From Pedobacter frigidisoli (GTDB lineage Bacteria > Bacteroidota > Bacteroidia > Sphingobacteriales > Sphingobacteriaceae), in the NCBI RefSeq assembly GCF_004331675.1, contig NZ_SJSN01000008.1, forward strand, positions 62,001 through 126,000: a stretch of DNA of 64,000 nt, given 5' to 3'. Both the position numbers and the translations under genes were made by a program. The notes beneath the pieces were generated by a model, which was not told the DNA's origin, ran no database searches, and saw only the letters and a program-made list of their open reading frames with translations. Numbering within the stretch: position 1 is the stretch's first letter; each line of letters opens with the position of its first letter. Shown here piece after piece: positions 1-10,035 of the stretch.

Positions 1-1385
1 AGCGGGAATGAAGCCGATCCCGAAAGTGAAAGTTTAAGTTGTATTTGTTCTTCGAACGGATAATTTGTTTCCTCTGTGATTTTGATTTTCTTTTGATCAG
101 CTACCAAGGTCTCTATTTCCATCGGACCATAAGTAATCATGGCCAAACCTTTATCTGGCGTGGCTACAACGCTACTTTTTACAAAATATGGCCAACCCAT
201 GTGCATGTTATATCGGCAGCAACCGTAACCAGAATACGGACTTGAAACAATCCCCGTGCTGTAATCTTGATTAAAACCATGTTCACCGTGAACACTTATC
301 ACCTGATTGGGCAAGGTATAATAAGAATGATTTTTAAATTCTCTATCAAACTGTGCCGGCAAAGCATTGAAAGCTACTTTCTCCAACTGATCTCCAATAT
401 TTACATCGTGAATAACTTTAGCGGCAGTTTCCAAACTTTGCATCCACTCTAAAACGGTACAGGTTTCAACTCCTTCAATAGAACTTGTTCCAGCCAAAAA
501 TTCTGTTCCAGAACCCAACCCTTCTGGCTGACCATGATCATGCATAATGTGATTGATGCCTTTCATCAACGCATCTCGGTTGATCTGGGTATCTTTCAGT
601 TGGGCGTAAACTACAGGAAATTTTAACGCTTGCGCCACGTTAACCATGTGTTTTGGCTGAAAATCATCGCCATAAAAGTAAAACTGATTATTGGTGTAAA
701 TATCTATCCAAGGATAAGCTTGATCCTTTAATTTTTCTACCAGCTTTAATAAATACTGATCGCCAGTTTTGTTGTAAAGCCAAATGGCAATTTCCATATT
801 ATCGCCAGCTCTCGATTTTCCCCACTCCTTAAGCGGATCTGCATCGAGATTAGCCAATTCGTATTTGAAATATTTGGTAAGGAAAGGGATTACTCTTTTA
901 TCGCTTGTGGCTTCGTAATAACTTTGCAAAGCATACATCATAGGCATTCGAGGCCACCAATCTTTCATTTTCGGCGGACCAAATAATCCATTAGCCTGCT
1001 GATTATTGAGCGTCCAATCGATGTATTTTTGAGCTTTCGCTTTTAATGCGGCATCATCTAAAGTGTAGGCCAGGGCAACCAAACCTTTCACATAATAAGG
1101 AACACGCTCCCAGCCACTGCCCTTTCCACCTAACCAGTCGGTTCCTTTCCCAAGATCGTTATCATCACTATATAAAGCTTCGGCTATGCCTGTTGCACCA
1201 TCTCTTTGTTGCTCCAATTGTTTGAGCAACCAACCTTTAGCCTTAATGCTGCCAATTGGCAATTGCACATAAACATTTTGCTTTAGGGGCGCTTTATTAA
1301 ATTCGTTCTGACTTACTTGTGCACTTAAACTTTGAATCGATAAAAATGGAACAACGAAACAAATTGTATTGATAAGTTTTCTCAT
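1..1385 (-). CDS. Secreted beta-L-arabinofuranosidase-type glycoside hydrolase (GH127/DUF1680-like), 3' part missing
   Basis: The reading frame opens at ATG 1385 with a signal peptide (MRKLINTICF... ending LSAQ) and runs off the left edge after 461 codons, so the C-terminus is missing. A helical-barrel domain follows, with a WERVPYYVKGL-type segment. Two signatures of the GH127 superfamily are visible: an E-T-C triplet (about residues 307-309, nt 459-467) and a C-C pair (residues 389-390, nt 216-221). In characterised GH127 enzymes the equivalent Glu and Cys residues hold zinc and form the thiol nucleophile. The likely role is removal of arabinofuranose, or a related sugar, from plant polysaccharide in the periplasm. 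The exact family (GH127, 142, 146 or an uncharacterised branch) cannot be assigned from this fragment. It reads in the same direction as the esterase upstream at 1497-3482, 111 bp away, and may be co-transcribed with it. Confidence 0.8.
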   Translation of the reverse strand, partial: MRKLINTICFVVPFLSIQSLSAQVSQNEFNKAPLKQNVYVQLPIGSIKAKGWLLKQLEQQRDGATGIAEALYSDDNDLGKGTDWLGGKGSGWERVPYYVKGLVALAYTLDDAALKAKAQKYIDWTLNNQQANGLFGPPKMKDWWPRMPMMYALQSYYEATSDKRVIPFLTKYFKYELANLDADPLKEWGKSRAGDNMEIAIWLYNKTGDQYLLKLVEKLKDQAYPWIDIYTNNQFYFYGDDFQPKHMVNVAQALKFPVVYAQLKDTQINRDALMKGINHIMHDHGQPEGLGSGTEFLAGTSSIEGVETCTVLEWMQSLETAAKVIHDVNIGDQLEKVAFNALPAQFDREFKNHSYYTLPNQVISVHGEHGFNQDYSTGIVSSPYSGYGCCRYNMHMGWPYFVKSSVVATPDKGLAMITYGPMEIETLVADQKKIKITEETNYPFEEQIQLKLSLSGSASFP

Positions 1386-1496
1386 AAAAATTCTAACCGG
1401 TTAGATAATAGCCATAAAACTACTAAATCAATTCGAATAATAAAACGATTTAGTAAAGCTCATTGGAATTATAATCTCTCTTATTCTATGTTAAAA

Positions 1497-3482
1497 TTAT
1501 TTTTTATTGAAAGTGATTCCTTGCCAAGTATCGGTTCTAAATGGTGAAGCGGGCAAACCAGCATCATCAACCAAATTACAAGTTGGGTTGTTCGCCCAGG
1601 CGTACCTCACCGCTACAGGATTTTGTACCTTATCGCTACCCACTAAAATTTGATTTCCTTTAATTTCAGCTTTTGCCCAATAAAATTTCTTATCGGCACC
1701 AGCGATTGCAAACCCTGTTAATTCGCTTCCACTGGCTGCTTTTAATCCTCTATCAGCATTGCTGAAGCTTAGCGCAATTTGTTTTCCAATAACTTTTTGA
1801 GATAGATAAGTTGGTCCGGCGTAGTTTATTTTTTGTCCGTAATTTTTAGCCAAAGCTATAAATGCCAACCTTTTACCAACATCTTGTTTGTTTTTTGGAT
1901 GAATATCTTTGTCGTTACCAATATCGATAATGGTTGCCATTCCGGTATTAGGAAGCGATAAGGTTTTGAGTTGTGCTTCACGTAGTTCGGCCCAGGCAGA
2001 TTCAACTGGTTCAGCATCAACTTTCATAAAATTTGCCAATTGAACGAAGTAGAAAGGAAAATCCCCTTGTCCCCATTTCTGGCGCCAATCTTTTATCATT
2101 GTAGGGAAAAGTTCGCGATATTGGTAAGCTCTATCGGCATTGCTTTCTCCCTGATACCAAATTGCACCTTTTATAGCAAATTGAATATAAGGATGAATCA
2201 TTGCATTATACAGCACAGTTGGTCGGTTCGGTCCATTTTCTGTTGTTGGCATAGGCTCCAGCATTTTAAAGTCTAACCCTACCTTATAATTCCAATCTCC
2301 AGCTAAAGAGATTTTTTCACCAGCGGCATTGGCCAGATATATTTCCTTGGCATTGTCATAAAGTCCGCCGCCACCACCAGAATCGAATACCCTAACCATA
2401 ACCACATTTTCGCCAGCCTTAAGCAAATTTGCTGGAAGCGCATATTTTCTGCCTACGTTATAGCCGATTGATTCTCCAACTTTAAGACCGTTTACATAAG
2501 TGATATCATTATCATCGATAACACCTAAATTAAGCTGGATATTTCCGCTTGCCCAATTGGCAGGTACATTTATCTTTTTAGCAAACCAAACAATTCCATC
2601 AAAATCCTTAAGACTAGCATCTTCCCAAAGCGTTGGAATTTGCATCGTTTTCCATTGTGCGGCATCAGTGGCATTCCATTTTGGCTGACCATTTACAAAT
2701 CCAGAATCCTTGGCACTAGATAATTTCATCCAATTGCTTAATTTATCCTCATAAGTTGTTGTTGATGAGTTTTTCGCAGCGTTTTGAATTTTATCAACTG
2801 CAGCAGAAAAATCACTCATTTTTTTCAGCGATTCTGCACTTGTCCACGCTTCGGCGATTGTTCCTCCCCAAGAAGTATGAATTAAGCCAATTGGAATTTT
2901 TGTTTTTTGATAAACTTCTCGAGCAAAGAAATATGCCGTAGAAGAAAACTCTGCAATATATTTCGGACTGCATTCTTGCCAACCTCCATTGGCTACTTTT
3001 GCATCGCTTAAAGGAACATTACTGGTAATTTTTTCACCCTGTAAAAGGCGAATATTAGGGTAATTAGTATCTGCAATTTCTTGATCATAGTTGGCAATTT
3101 TACCCCAACCCGCCAAAGGCATTTCCATATTCGATTGCCCAGAACAAACCCAGACATCGCCAATTAATACATTTTTTAGGGTGATGGTTTCCCCATCAGA
3201 AATGGTGATGATGTATGGCCCGCCGTAACTCGGTGTAGCCACCTTAATTTTCCAATTTCCATCTGCATCGGCTATGGTTCCATAATTTACCTTATTCCAA
3301 GATACTGTAATCTTTACAGCTTTCTTGGCATTTGCCTTACCCCAAATTGCGGCATTTGTTTTTTGTTGTAGTACCATGTTATCACTAAAAACTGATGGCA
3401 AAACAACTTTTGCGCTAACAAATTGAGAACTAAAAATTATAAAGGAAATAAATAAGGATATTCGAAACTTAAAATTGCTCAT
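1497..3482 (-). CDS. Secreted sialate O-acetylesterase-type SGNH esterase
   Basis: The 661-residue protein starts with a signal peptide (residues 1-24, ending FVSA). The SGNH block I motif GQSNME is at residues 115-120, a WYQGESN block lies near residue 445, and a DIHPKNKQ-type Asp-His motif sits near residue 550; together these give the Ser-Asp-His triad of the sialate O-acetylesterase family. A beta-sandwich domain is inserted between blocks I and the middle motif, as is usual in this family. The family removes acetyl groups from sialic acids or from acetylated plant hemicelluloses. Next to a GH127-type enzyme and near a galactan locus, a plant polysaccharide substrate is more likely, but this is inference. 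Length is normal for Bacteroidota members. Confidence 0.87.
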   Translation of the reverse strand: MSNFKFRISLFISFIIFSSQFVSAKVVLPSVFSDNMVLQQKTNAAIWGKANAKKAVKITVSWNKVNYGTIADADGNWKIKVATPSYGGPYIITISDGETITLKNVLIGDVWVCSGQSNMEMPLAGWGKIANYDQEIADTNYPNIRLLQGEKITSNVPLSDAKVANGGWQECSPKYIAEFSSTAYFFAREVYQKTKIPIGLIHTSWGGTIAEAWTSAESLKKMSDFSAAVDKIQNAAKNSSTTTYEDKLSNWMKLSSAKDSGFVNGQPKWNATDAAQWKTMQIPTLWEDASLKDFDGIVWFAKKINVPANWASGNIQLNLGVIDDNDITYVNGLKVGESIGYNVGRKYALPANLLKAGENVVMVRVFDSGGGGGLYDNAKEIYLANAAGEKISLAGDWNYKVGLDFKMLEPMPTTENGPNRPTVLYNAMIHPYIQFAIKGAIWYQGESNADRAYQYRELFPTMIKDWRQKWGQGDFPFYFVQLANFMKVDAEPVESAWAELREAQLKTLSLPNTGMATIIDIGNDKDIHPKNKQDVGKRLAFIALAKNYGQKINYAGPTYLSQKVIGKQIALSFSNADRGLKAASGSELTGFAIAGADKKFYWAKAEIKGNQILVGSDKVQNPVAVRYAWANNPTCNLVDDAGLPASPFRTDTWQGITFNKK

Positions 3483-3707
3483 TTTTTAAAACTTATAGAT
3501 GATTAGATAAGCTAATGTACAGCTAATATCAATGAAGATCAATATATGTGTATTGTTAAGCTTCAAAAAATGTTAAAATATGAGTTAAATTTTATCAATT
3601 AGTTTGGGTTAAAGCATCATTTTACTTAATTTGCGCATGTTAAAAAATTCTCCTGAATAACAGCCTAAAAATGGCCACATTCAGTTAGGTCTAAAAACGC
3701 ATAATCA

Positions 3708-4040
3708 ATGGTTAAAATTTTTATTGGTGGTCTTGCAGACAATATTCAAGAGATGGATTTGGCTGTTTTTGTTAGTCTTCATGGCAAAATTGAAACGATT
3801 AAAGTTGTTCGCGATAGGGCTACAGGAAAGTGTAAGGGTTATGCTTTTATCGAACTGCTAAATATTGAGGATGCCAAAAACATCATCTCTATGTTGAATG
3901 GAGAAACTTTTAAGGGAAATGTAATCACAGTTAAACTTTGTGAGGATGAAGCGCCTAAGAAAAGTTTTAAACCAAAACCAGCCGGGGTTGGAGCTGCTAG
4001 TCAAGCTTACAAAAGTAAAAGGCCAAGAGTACAACGTTAA
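3708..4040 (+). CDS. RRM-domain RNA-binding protein
   Basis: This small protein (110 residues) is one RNA recognition motif followed by a basic tail. RNP2 is KIFIGGL at residues 3-9 and RNP1 is KGYAFIEL at residues 43-50, with the aromatic RNA-stacking positions kept. Residues 85-110 are rich in Lys, Arg and Pro. Such single-RRM proteins are common in Bacteroidota, which usually lack Hfq, and are thought to bind RNA in the cytoplasm; targets are unknown. It stands alone, with 225 bp between it and the divergent esterase gene. That interval is AT-rich and shows no clear structured element. Confidence 0.9.
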   Translation: MVKIFIGGLADNIQEMDLAVFVSLHGKIETIKVVRDRATGKCKGYAFIELLNIEDAKNIISMLNGETFKGNVITVKLCEDEAPKKSFKPKPAGVGAASQAYKSKRPRVQR

Positions 4041-4142
4041 TTTTTCCCTATCCTTTGCCTGCTAGGGGATTCTTGCAAACCTCATGGCATAAACTATGGG
4101 ATGAAATGGTTAAGTAGGTATCCATAATTTTGAGATCCCAGC

Positions 4143-5387
4143 ATGGAAAACTACAGCATTGTTATTTTTATTTTAGTGGTGATGATTGGTTTATCGGCTG
4201 TTGCCGATAAAATTAAAATCCCCTATCCTATTCTATTAATTGTGGCTGGTATTGCGGTTGGATTTATACCATCTTTGCCAGCGATAGACATTAATCCCGA
4301 TATTATATTCTTAATATTTTTGCCGCCGCTTTTATATGATGCCGCCTTTAATATTTCTTTTAAGGAATTTAAAACGAACATCAGCACCATTTCTACCCTT
4401 TCTATAACACTCGTATTTTTAACCACCATTTGGATTGCGGTTGTGGCGCATTACATGATTCCAAACATGACCTGGCCGTTATCTTTCGTTTTGGGTGCTA
4501 TACTTTCTGCTACCGATGCCGTTGCGGCGATGAGCATTACAAAAGGTTTAGGATTATCGCACAAAGCGAACACCATTTTAGAGGGCGAGAGTTTGGTAAA
4601 CGATGCTTCGGCATTGGTAGCTTATCGTTTTGCGGTGGCTGCCGTAACCGGAACTGCATTTGTATTTTGGAAAGCCTCTTTAACATTTGTGGCATTAATG
4701 GCAGGTGGATTATTGATTGGTGTGATCATGGCTAAAACCCTAGAATTTATTATAAAAAGAATACACAATAATAGGTTAGCAACCATTGGCTTAATGCTTT
4801 TAACACCATTTGTTACCTATCTTATTGCGGAAGAAGTTCATGTATCGGGTGTTATCGCGGTAGTTATATTAGGCTTGGGAATTTCTAGATTAAGCAATCA
4901 GGTTTTCCCTGAAGAATTTAAAAAGCAATCAAAAAACATTTGGGACATTATCATATTTCTGCTTAATGGCTTGATTTTCATCCTCATTGGCTTACAATTT
5001 CCATACATCTACAAAAGTTTTAATACGAATGATATTTTCCTATACATCGGCTATTCTTTTGTGATTACCATTGTGGCACTTCTAATTAGAATTGTACGGG
5101 TGTTTCTTCATCGGTTTAGTTTGCAGAAAGCATTTAATAAGGGCAGAAAAAATGCAAAAGAAGAAGCATTATTGGATTTAAGAGACAGCTTAATCATCAG
5201 CTGGTCTGGTATGAGGGGAATTGTTTCCTTAGCCATTGCGATTGGATTGCCTGCAACTTTATTAGATGGAAGTGCTTTTCCACAACGGAACGCCATTATT
5301 TTCATCTCGATAGTTGTGGTATTATTTACGTTAATTGGCCAAGGACTTACCTTGCCTTGGTTGGTGAGAAAGCTTACACCTAAATAA
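4143..5387 (+). CDS. CPA1-family Na+/H+ antiporter
   Basis: A 414-residue integral membrane protein with about 12 hydrophobic segments. The transport-site signatures of the CPA1 (NhaP-like) family are visible: SATDAVA (residues 122-128) and GESLVNDASALV (residues 148-159), including the Asn-Asp pair 153-154. It exchanges cytoplasmic Na+ (or K+) for protons across the inner membrane. The protein ends shortly after the last membrane segment and lacks the long cytoplasmic tail of some relatives. It is the middle of three plus-strand genes, about 100 bp after the RRM gene and 80 bp before msrB, with no obvious functional link between them. Confidence 0.9.
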   Translation: MENYSIVIFILVVMIGLSAVADKIKIPYPILLIVAGIAVGFIPSLPAIDINPDIIFLIFLPPLLYDAAFNISFKEFKTNISTISTLSITLVFLTTIWIAVVAHYMIPNMTWPLSFVLGAILSATDAVAAMSITKGLGLSHKANTILEGESLVNDASALVAYRFAVAAVTGTAFVFWKASLTFVALMAGGLLIGVIMAKTLEFIIKRIHNNRLATIGLMLLTPFVTYLIAEEVHVSGVIAVVILGLGISRLSNQVFPEEFKKQSKNIWDIIIFLLNGLIFILIGLQFPYIYKSFNTNDIFLYIGYSFVITIVALLIRIVRVFLHRFSLQKAFNKGRKNAKEEALLDLRDSLIISWSGMRGIVSLAIAIGLPATLLDGSAFPQRNAIIFISIVVVLFTLIGQGLTLPWLVRKLTPK

Positions 5388-5466
5388 GCGCTGTGTAATA
5401 TTTACGGTTCGCCAAATCCAATAAGCAATCTTTATCGTTACATTGATTAAGATTTAAAAAGACATC

Positions 5467-5976
5467 ATGAAACTTTTAGCGAATATCATCATCCTAATCA
5501 GCATCAGCTGTGCTGCAATTGCCCAGGAAAAGTCAGCCCCAGTTAAGAACCCCTATTATTCGAGAACGGATACCAAAAAGCTGAAAGTAAAAAATTCGGA
5601 GTGGAAGAAGATTTTGCCAGCAGAATTATATGCTGTGGCTCGAGAAAATGCAACTGAAAGAGCTTTTACAGGAAAGCTCTGGAATTCGGAACAAAAGGGA
5701 ACTTATTATTGTGCTGTTTGCGGAAATGAATTATTCAGATCAACAGCCAAATTCGCCAGTGATTGCGGTTGGCCAAGTTTTTTCGAAACTACCCATAAAG
5801 GAAGTACCATTTACAAAACCGATAATTCCTTAGGCTTTGAAAGGGTTGAAGTACGTTGCGGAAGATGCGATTCGCATTTGGGTCATATTTTCGATGATGG
5901 TCCTGCCCCTACTTTCAAACGTTATTGCATGAATTCGGTTTCCTTGGATTTTGATCCTGATGGTCTGGGTAAATAA
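5467..5976 (+). CDS. msrB: Peptide-methionine (R)-S-oxide reductase, exported
   Basis: The 169-residue protein carries an N-terminal signal peptide (residues 1-20, ending IAQ), so it probably works in the periplasm. The SelR domain fills residues 45-165. Zinc cysteines are in the two CxxC pairs C82/C85 and C131/C134. The catalytic Cys is C154 in RYCMNS, and C100 in DCGWPSF corresponds to the recycling Cys of two-Cys enzymes. It reduces methionine-R-sulfoxide in oxidised envelope proteins. The RYCMNS variant replaces the more common RYCINS. A hairpin terminator follows the stop codon. Confidence 0.94.
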   Translation: MKLLANIIILISISCAAIAQEKSAPVKNPYYSRTDTKKLKVKNSEWKKILPAELYAVARENATERAFTGKLWNSEQKGTYYCAVCGNELFRSTAKFASDCGWPSFFETTHKGSTIYKTDNSLGFERVEVRCGRCDSHLGHIFDDGPAPTFKRYCMNSVSLDFDPDGLGK

Positions 5977-5990
5977 TCGTTTCATAAAAA

Positions 5991-6018
5991 AGGGATAAAA
6001 TCAAAAGACTTTATCCCT
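5991..6018. terminator. Bidirectional hairpin terminator between convergent genes
   Basis: An inverted repeat with arms AGGGATAAA and TTTATCCCT (9 bp, perfect) and a 10-nt loop lies between the convergent msrB and sugar symporter genes. It is preceded by an A-run, which would act as a U-tract for the minus-strand transcript. It probably ends both transcripts. Confidence 0.6.
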
Positions 6019-6046
6019 ACACATAGTATTTATTTGGTTTGGATTT

Positions 6047-7723
6047 CTACCAATAAACGCTGTACAGCGCTACGATTAAACCTAAAACTAATAATGCACC
6101 AACCGCAAAACCTGTAGAGGTTTTAAACATTTTAGCATCAATAGCAAGTCCTTTTTCTTCTGCTTTAAGTTTGTTTGATAACATGCTGATGATGAACATT
6201 CCAACAATACAGAATACAAATACAAAGCCCATTCTATCTAAGAAAGGAATTTCATAAACGCCAACTGCATTTTTTACCGAGAATCCCATACCTGATAACC
6301 ACGAAAGATCGGCCATGGTTGGTAAGAATTTCAAGAATATTGATAAACCAAAACCACCAATTGTTGCAAATAAAGCTGCGCTTGAAGTAGTTCTTTTCCA
6401 GAAGAAGCCTAAAATAAACATGGCAAAAATACCTGGCGATACGAAACCTGTATATTCTTGAATATATTGGAAACCACCTTTTTTATCGATACCTAAATGT
6501 GGAGCAATTAAAACGCCGAGAATCATCGCCACAACAATAGAAACCTTACCAGTGTTAACCAAGTTTTTCTCTGTAGCATCTACCTTTAATACTTTCTTAT
6601 AAATATCTAAAGTGAAAATGGTAGCGATACTATTTGCCTTACCAGCCAATGAAGCCACTACTGCAGCCGTTAGAGCCGCAAAAGAAAGCCCTTTTAATCC
6701 TGCCGGAAGAAGATTTAATAAAACTGGATAGGCACGATCTGGATTCACAGCACCATCTTGAATCATTTCTGCCTGAAAAGCACCGTCCTTGTATAAAACA
6801 TAAGCCGCAATACCTGGTAAAACCACAATAATTGGCATTAAGAGTTTCAATAGCGCTGCAAAAAGAAGTCCGCCACGAGCGGTTTCTAAGTTTGCGCCCA
6901 AAGCCCGTTGCGTAATGTATTGATTACAACCCCAATAGTTTAGGTTTACAATCCACATACCACCAACAAGCACACTCAAACCCGGTAAATCGATGTAATT
7001 TTCATTATCAGGTTTTAAGATCATGTGGAAATGCTCCGAAGCTTTAGAAGTCATTAAATTATAACCCTCTAAAATACCACTGGTTCCATAATGTGTTGAA
7101 ACCAAATTTAAGGCCAAATAGGTTGTTGCTAAACCACCAAGAATTAAAAAGAAAACCTGAATAACATCGGTATAACCAATTACTTTCATCCCGCCAAGGG
7201 TAATAATGATAGCAAATGCAGCAATAGCGTACATACAGAAATCGAGATCGAAGCCAGAAATACTGCTCACTGCTAATGCGCCCAAATATAGGATTGAGGT
7301 TAAGTTAACTACCACATAAAGCAATAACCAGAACACCGCCATAATCATGGCAACCGTTCCGTTATAGCGTTGATGCAAGAATTGGGGCATTGTAGCGATC
7401 TTATTTTTTAGATACACCGGAATAAAAAACACAGCAACAACAATTAAGGTTGCGGCGCCCATCCATTCGTAAGTAGCAATGGCTAAACCCATTTTAAAGC
7501 CCGAGCCACTCATGCCGATAAACTGCTCGGCAGAAATATTCGAAGCAATAAGCGAAGCACCAATTGCCCACCATGTTAAAGAACCTTCGGCAAGGAAATA
7601 ATCTTTCGAACCTGTAGATTCAGACTTTTTCTTATTGTAAATGTAGAGACCGTAAGCCGCTACAATAACGAAATACACTGCAAATACAATGTAATCTTTC
7701 GTGTCTAGTAAATTATGTTTCAT
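6047..7723 (-). CDS. Sodium/sugar symporter of the SSS family (galactose/glucose type)
   Basis: A 558-residue inner-membrane protein with about 14 hydrophobic segments, typical of the solute:sodium symporter family and close in layout to bacterial SGLT proteins. Family segments visible include NISAEQFIGMSGSG near residue 63 and an EYTGFVSPGIFAMFILGFFW-type helix near residue 430. It lies 27 bp downstream of galK, which is itself directly downstream of galT. The most likely substrate is therefore galactose taken up with Na+. This is the last gene of the operon, which ends at the hairpin at 5991-6018. Substrate is inferred from context; the family call is firm. Confidence 0.88.
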   Translation of the reverse strand: MKHNLLDTKDYIVFAVYFVIVAAYGLYIYNKKKSESTGSKDYFLAEGSLTWWAIGASLIASNISAEQFIGMSGSGFKMGLAIATYEWMGAATLIVVAVFFIPVYLKNKIATMPQFLHQRYNGTVAMIMAVFWLLLYVVVNLTSILYLGALAVSSISGFDLDFCMYAIAAFAIIITLGGMKVIGYTDVIQVFFLILGGLATTYLALNLVSTHYGTSGILEGYNLMTSKASEHFHMILKPDNENYIDLPGLSVLVGGMWIVNLNYWGCNQYITQRALGANLETARGGLLFAALLKLLMPIIVVLPGIAAYVLYKDGAFQAEMIQDGAVNPDRAYPVLLNLLPAGLKGLSFAALTAAVVASLAGKANSIATIFTLDIYKKVLKVDATEKNLVNTGKVSIVVAMILGVLIAPHLGIDKKGGFQYIQEYTGFVSPGIFAMFILGFFWKRTTSSAALFATIGGFGLSIFLKFLPTMADLSWLSGMGFSVKNAVGVYEIPFLDRMGFVFVFCIVGMFIISMLSNKLKAEEKGLAIDAKMFKTSTGFAVGALLVLGLIVALYSVYW

Positions 7724-7750
7724 TTTATTTATTTGGTTATGATGATAGTT

Positions 7751-8902
7751 TTAGCTTACAACGCTCGTTCCCATATCTGTAGTTACGGTGTATGCACCAA
7801 GTTTTAGTCCGAATTTTTCTGCGTATTGAGCAGTAAGGTTTTCAATTAAATCGTCGATATTTTCTTCCTTTACGATATTGATGGTACAACCACCAAAACC
7901 ACCGCCCATCATTCTGGCGCCCAAAACATACTCAAGATCTTTTACCGCATCTACAAGAAAATCCAATTCAGCACAACTTACTTGGTAATCTTCGCTCAAA
8001 CCTTTATGCGTTTCGAACATCAGTTTACCTAAAGCTGGCAAGTTTCCGTTTTTCAATTGTTCTGCGGCATTTAAAAGGCGACCGATTTCTTGTACTACAA
8101 AACTGCATTTGGTGTAAACATCAAGATCTTTTGGTTTTACGTAAGCCTCCAGCATCGATAAATCTACATCACGTAAACTATTTACATTTGGGAATTTTTC
8201 CTTAACCCATTCCACGCCTTGCTCACAAGCTGCTCTTCTTTTATTGTAGGCAGAATCTGCAAGCGAGTGTTTAACATTGGTATTTAGTAGCACCAATTTA
8301 TAACCATCTAATTCCAGCGGAATGTAAATGTATTTCATCGAGCGGCAATCGAGCATTATGGCATGGTCCTTTTTACCAAAAACAGAGGCAAACTGATCCA
8401 TAATTCCGCAGTTAACACCAGCAAAAATCTGTTCGGCTTTTTGCCCGATCAAGGCAATATCCATTTTTGAAATGGAAAGTCCGAACAGTTGATCTAATGC
8501 ATAACCTGTAGCACATTCAACAGCTGCAGATGATGATAAACCTGCACCCAAGGGCACATCGCCATCAATATAAAAATTGAAACCACCCAAAATGTAGCCT
8601 CTTTTTTGAATTTGATCTGCTACACCAAGAATGTAGTTTGCCCAATCGTTATCCGATTTTTTAAGGTCTTTTATTGACGATACATCCAGCTTTTGGTAGC
8701 TTTCTGAGAATAAATGAACTTCATGATCATCTCTTTTTGAAATGCCAACGTAAATTGCCTTATCTATCGCTGCAGGCATTACAAAACCCTCATTGTAATC
8801 GGTATGCTCACCAATAATATTAATTCGTCCCGGAGAACGAACCACCAATGGATCTGCATGGAAAAGGCTTTTAAATGTTGCCTTTAAATGTTCTAAATTC
8901 AT
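7751..8902 (-). CDS. galK: Galactokinase
   Basis: The 383-residue protein belongs to the GHMP kinases. The galactokinase signature PGRINIIGEHTDYN is near residues 24-37, the ATP-binding loop PLGAGLSSSAA near residues 115-126, the active-site Asp segment NCGIMDQFAS near residue 167, and the C-terminal GHMP motif MMGGGFGGCTI near residue 332. It phosphorylates galactose to galactose-1-phosphate, the first step of the Leloir pathway. It is 2 bp downstream of galT and 27 bp upstream of the symporter gene, so the three form one operon. No galE or galM is present in the window. Confidence 0.96.
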   Translation of the reverse strand: MNLEHLKATFKSLFHADPLVVRSPGRINIIGEHTDYNEGFVMPAAIDKAIYVGISKRDDHEVHLFSESYQKLDVSSIKDLKKSDNDWANYILGVADQIQKRGYILGGFNFYIDGDVPLGAGLSSSAAVECATGYALDQLFGLSISKMDIALIGQKAEQIFAGVNCGIMDQFASVFGKKDHAIMLDCRSMKYIYIPLELDGYKLVLLNTNVKHSLADSAYNKRRAACEQGVEWVKEKFPNVNSLRDVDLSMLEAYVKPKDLDVYTKCSFVVQEIGRLLNAAEQLKNGNLPALGKLMFETHKGLSEDYQVSCAELDFLVDAVKDLEYVLGARMMGGGFGGCTINIVKEENIDDLIENLTAQYAEKFGLKLGAYTVTTDMGTSVVS

Positions 8903-8904
8903 TT

Positions 8905-9978
8905 TTAGCTATTTTGATTTTCAGCTAACTTGCTGATTTTATAGTGTTCGGTTGACATTTCTCTCAAGCGATTTGCCGCAAATTCTGGCGTAATATCGCG
9001 TTGCGGATTTGCCAGCATTTCGTAACCAACCATAAATTTCTTTACGGAGGCAGAGCGTAATAACGGTGGGAAAAAGTGCATGTGCCAGTGCCATTCTGGG
9101 TAATCGCCATTGTTAACTGGCGATTGGTGCATTCCTGCAGAATATGGAAACGAGGTTTCGAAAAGGTTATCGTACTTCGTAGTAGTGATTTTTATTGCCT
9201 CGGCTAAGGCAATTTTTTCAGTAGTGGTAAAAAGTTTAATGCTGTTGATATGGCGTTTGCTGATGATCATTGTTTCATAAGGCCAAACTGCCCAAAATGG
9301 AACTAGCACCACAAAATGATCGTTTTCAAAAACAATTCTCTCCGCTTTTTTAAGCTCCAATTTCAAATAATCAGCAAGCAAACTTCTTCTGTGTATGGCA
9401 TAATAAGTTTTCTGGCGAGCAGTTTCCTTTACAATTTCTAAAGGAATATCGCTTTGCGACCAAATTTGGCCATGTGGATGTGGGTTGCTACAACCCATAA
9501 TTTCGCCCTTATTCTCAAAAATCTGAATGTATTTGATCCATTCATTTTCTGTTAAGCTATTAAATTCGCTTTGCCAAACATTAACCACCGCAGTAATGGC
9601 CTCCACACTCATTTCTGGTAAAGTGAGGTTGTGTTTCGGACTAAAGCTGATTACTTTGCAAACACCTCGTTGGTTATTCGCAACCAGCAAATCATCCTCA
9701 TTCATTTTCCCCAATGGCGTATCTGCCAACAATGCAGCAAAATCATTGTTAAAAACAAAACTGTCTTGGTAATCTGGATTGGTTTCGCCATCTGCCCTAC
9801 CATTTCCCGGACATAAATAACATTTCGGATCGTATTCGGGGCGGTCATCAGGAGTAATATCCTCAACCTTACCTTGCCAAGGTCTTTTAGTGCGGTGTGG
9901 AGATACCAAAACCCACTCGCCTGTTAAAATATTTAATCGTGTATGCGGATTATTGTCCAGTTCGAATGTTTGATTCAT
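8905..9978 (-). CDS. galT: UDP-glucose--hexose-1-phosphate uridylyltransferase
   Basis: The 357-residue protein has the zinc-binding CYLCPGN motif at residues 53-59, the HPHGQIW active-site segment near residue 168 containing the uridylylated His, and a second His-rich zinc/iron region (WHWHMHFFPP) near residue 290. It swaps UMP between UDP-glucose and galactose-1-phosphate in the Leloir pathway. It is first in the galT-galK-symporter operon. The start at 9978 leaves a 5' leader that reaches back to the large palindrome at 10044-10086, the presumed operator. Confidence 0.96.
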   Translation of the reverse strand: MNQTFELDNNPHTRLNILTGEWVLVSPHRTKRPWQGKVEDITPDDRPEYDPKCYLCPGNGRADGETNPDYQDSFVFNNDFAALLADTPLGKMNEDDLLVANNQRGVCKVISFSPKHNLTLPEMSVEAITAVVNVWQSEFNSLTENEWIKYIQIFENKGEIMGCSNPHPHGQIWSQSDIPLEIVKETARQKTYYAIHRRSLLADYLKLELKKAERIVFENDHFVVLVPFWAVWPYETMIISKRHINSIKLFTTTEKIALAEAIKITTTKYDNLFETSFPYSAGMHQSPVNNGDYPEWHWHMHFFPPLLRSASVKKFMVGYEMLANPQRDITPEFAANRLREMSTEHYKISKLAENQNS

Positions 9979-10035
9979 GTTTTTATTTGTATTGGTTAGA
10001 ACCTAAAACTATTTGTGGTTTAGTTATCTACGGCG

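Noticed and set aside
2040..2276. Plus-strand frame inside the sialate O-acetylesterase gene
   Set aside because: It is antisense to a well-supported gene and has no family signature.
4430..4735. Cys-rich plus-strand frame of about 100 residues
   Set aside because: It is an alternative frame of the antiporter gene; the Cys richness comes from codon patterns of the membrane segments.
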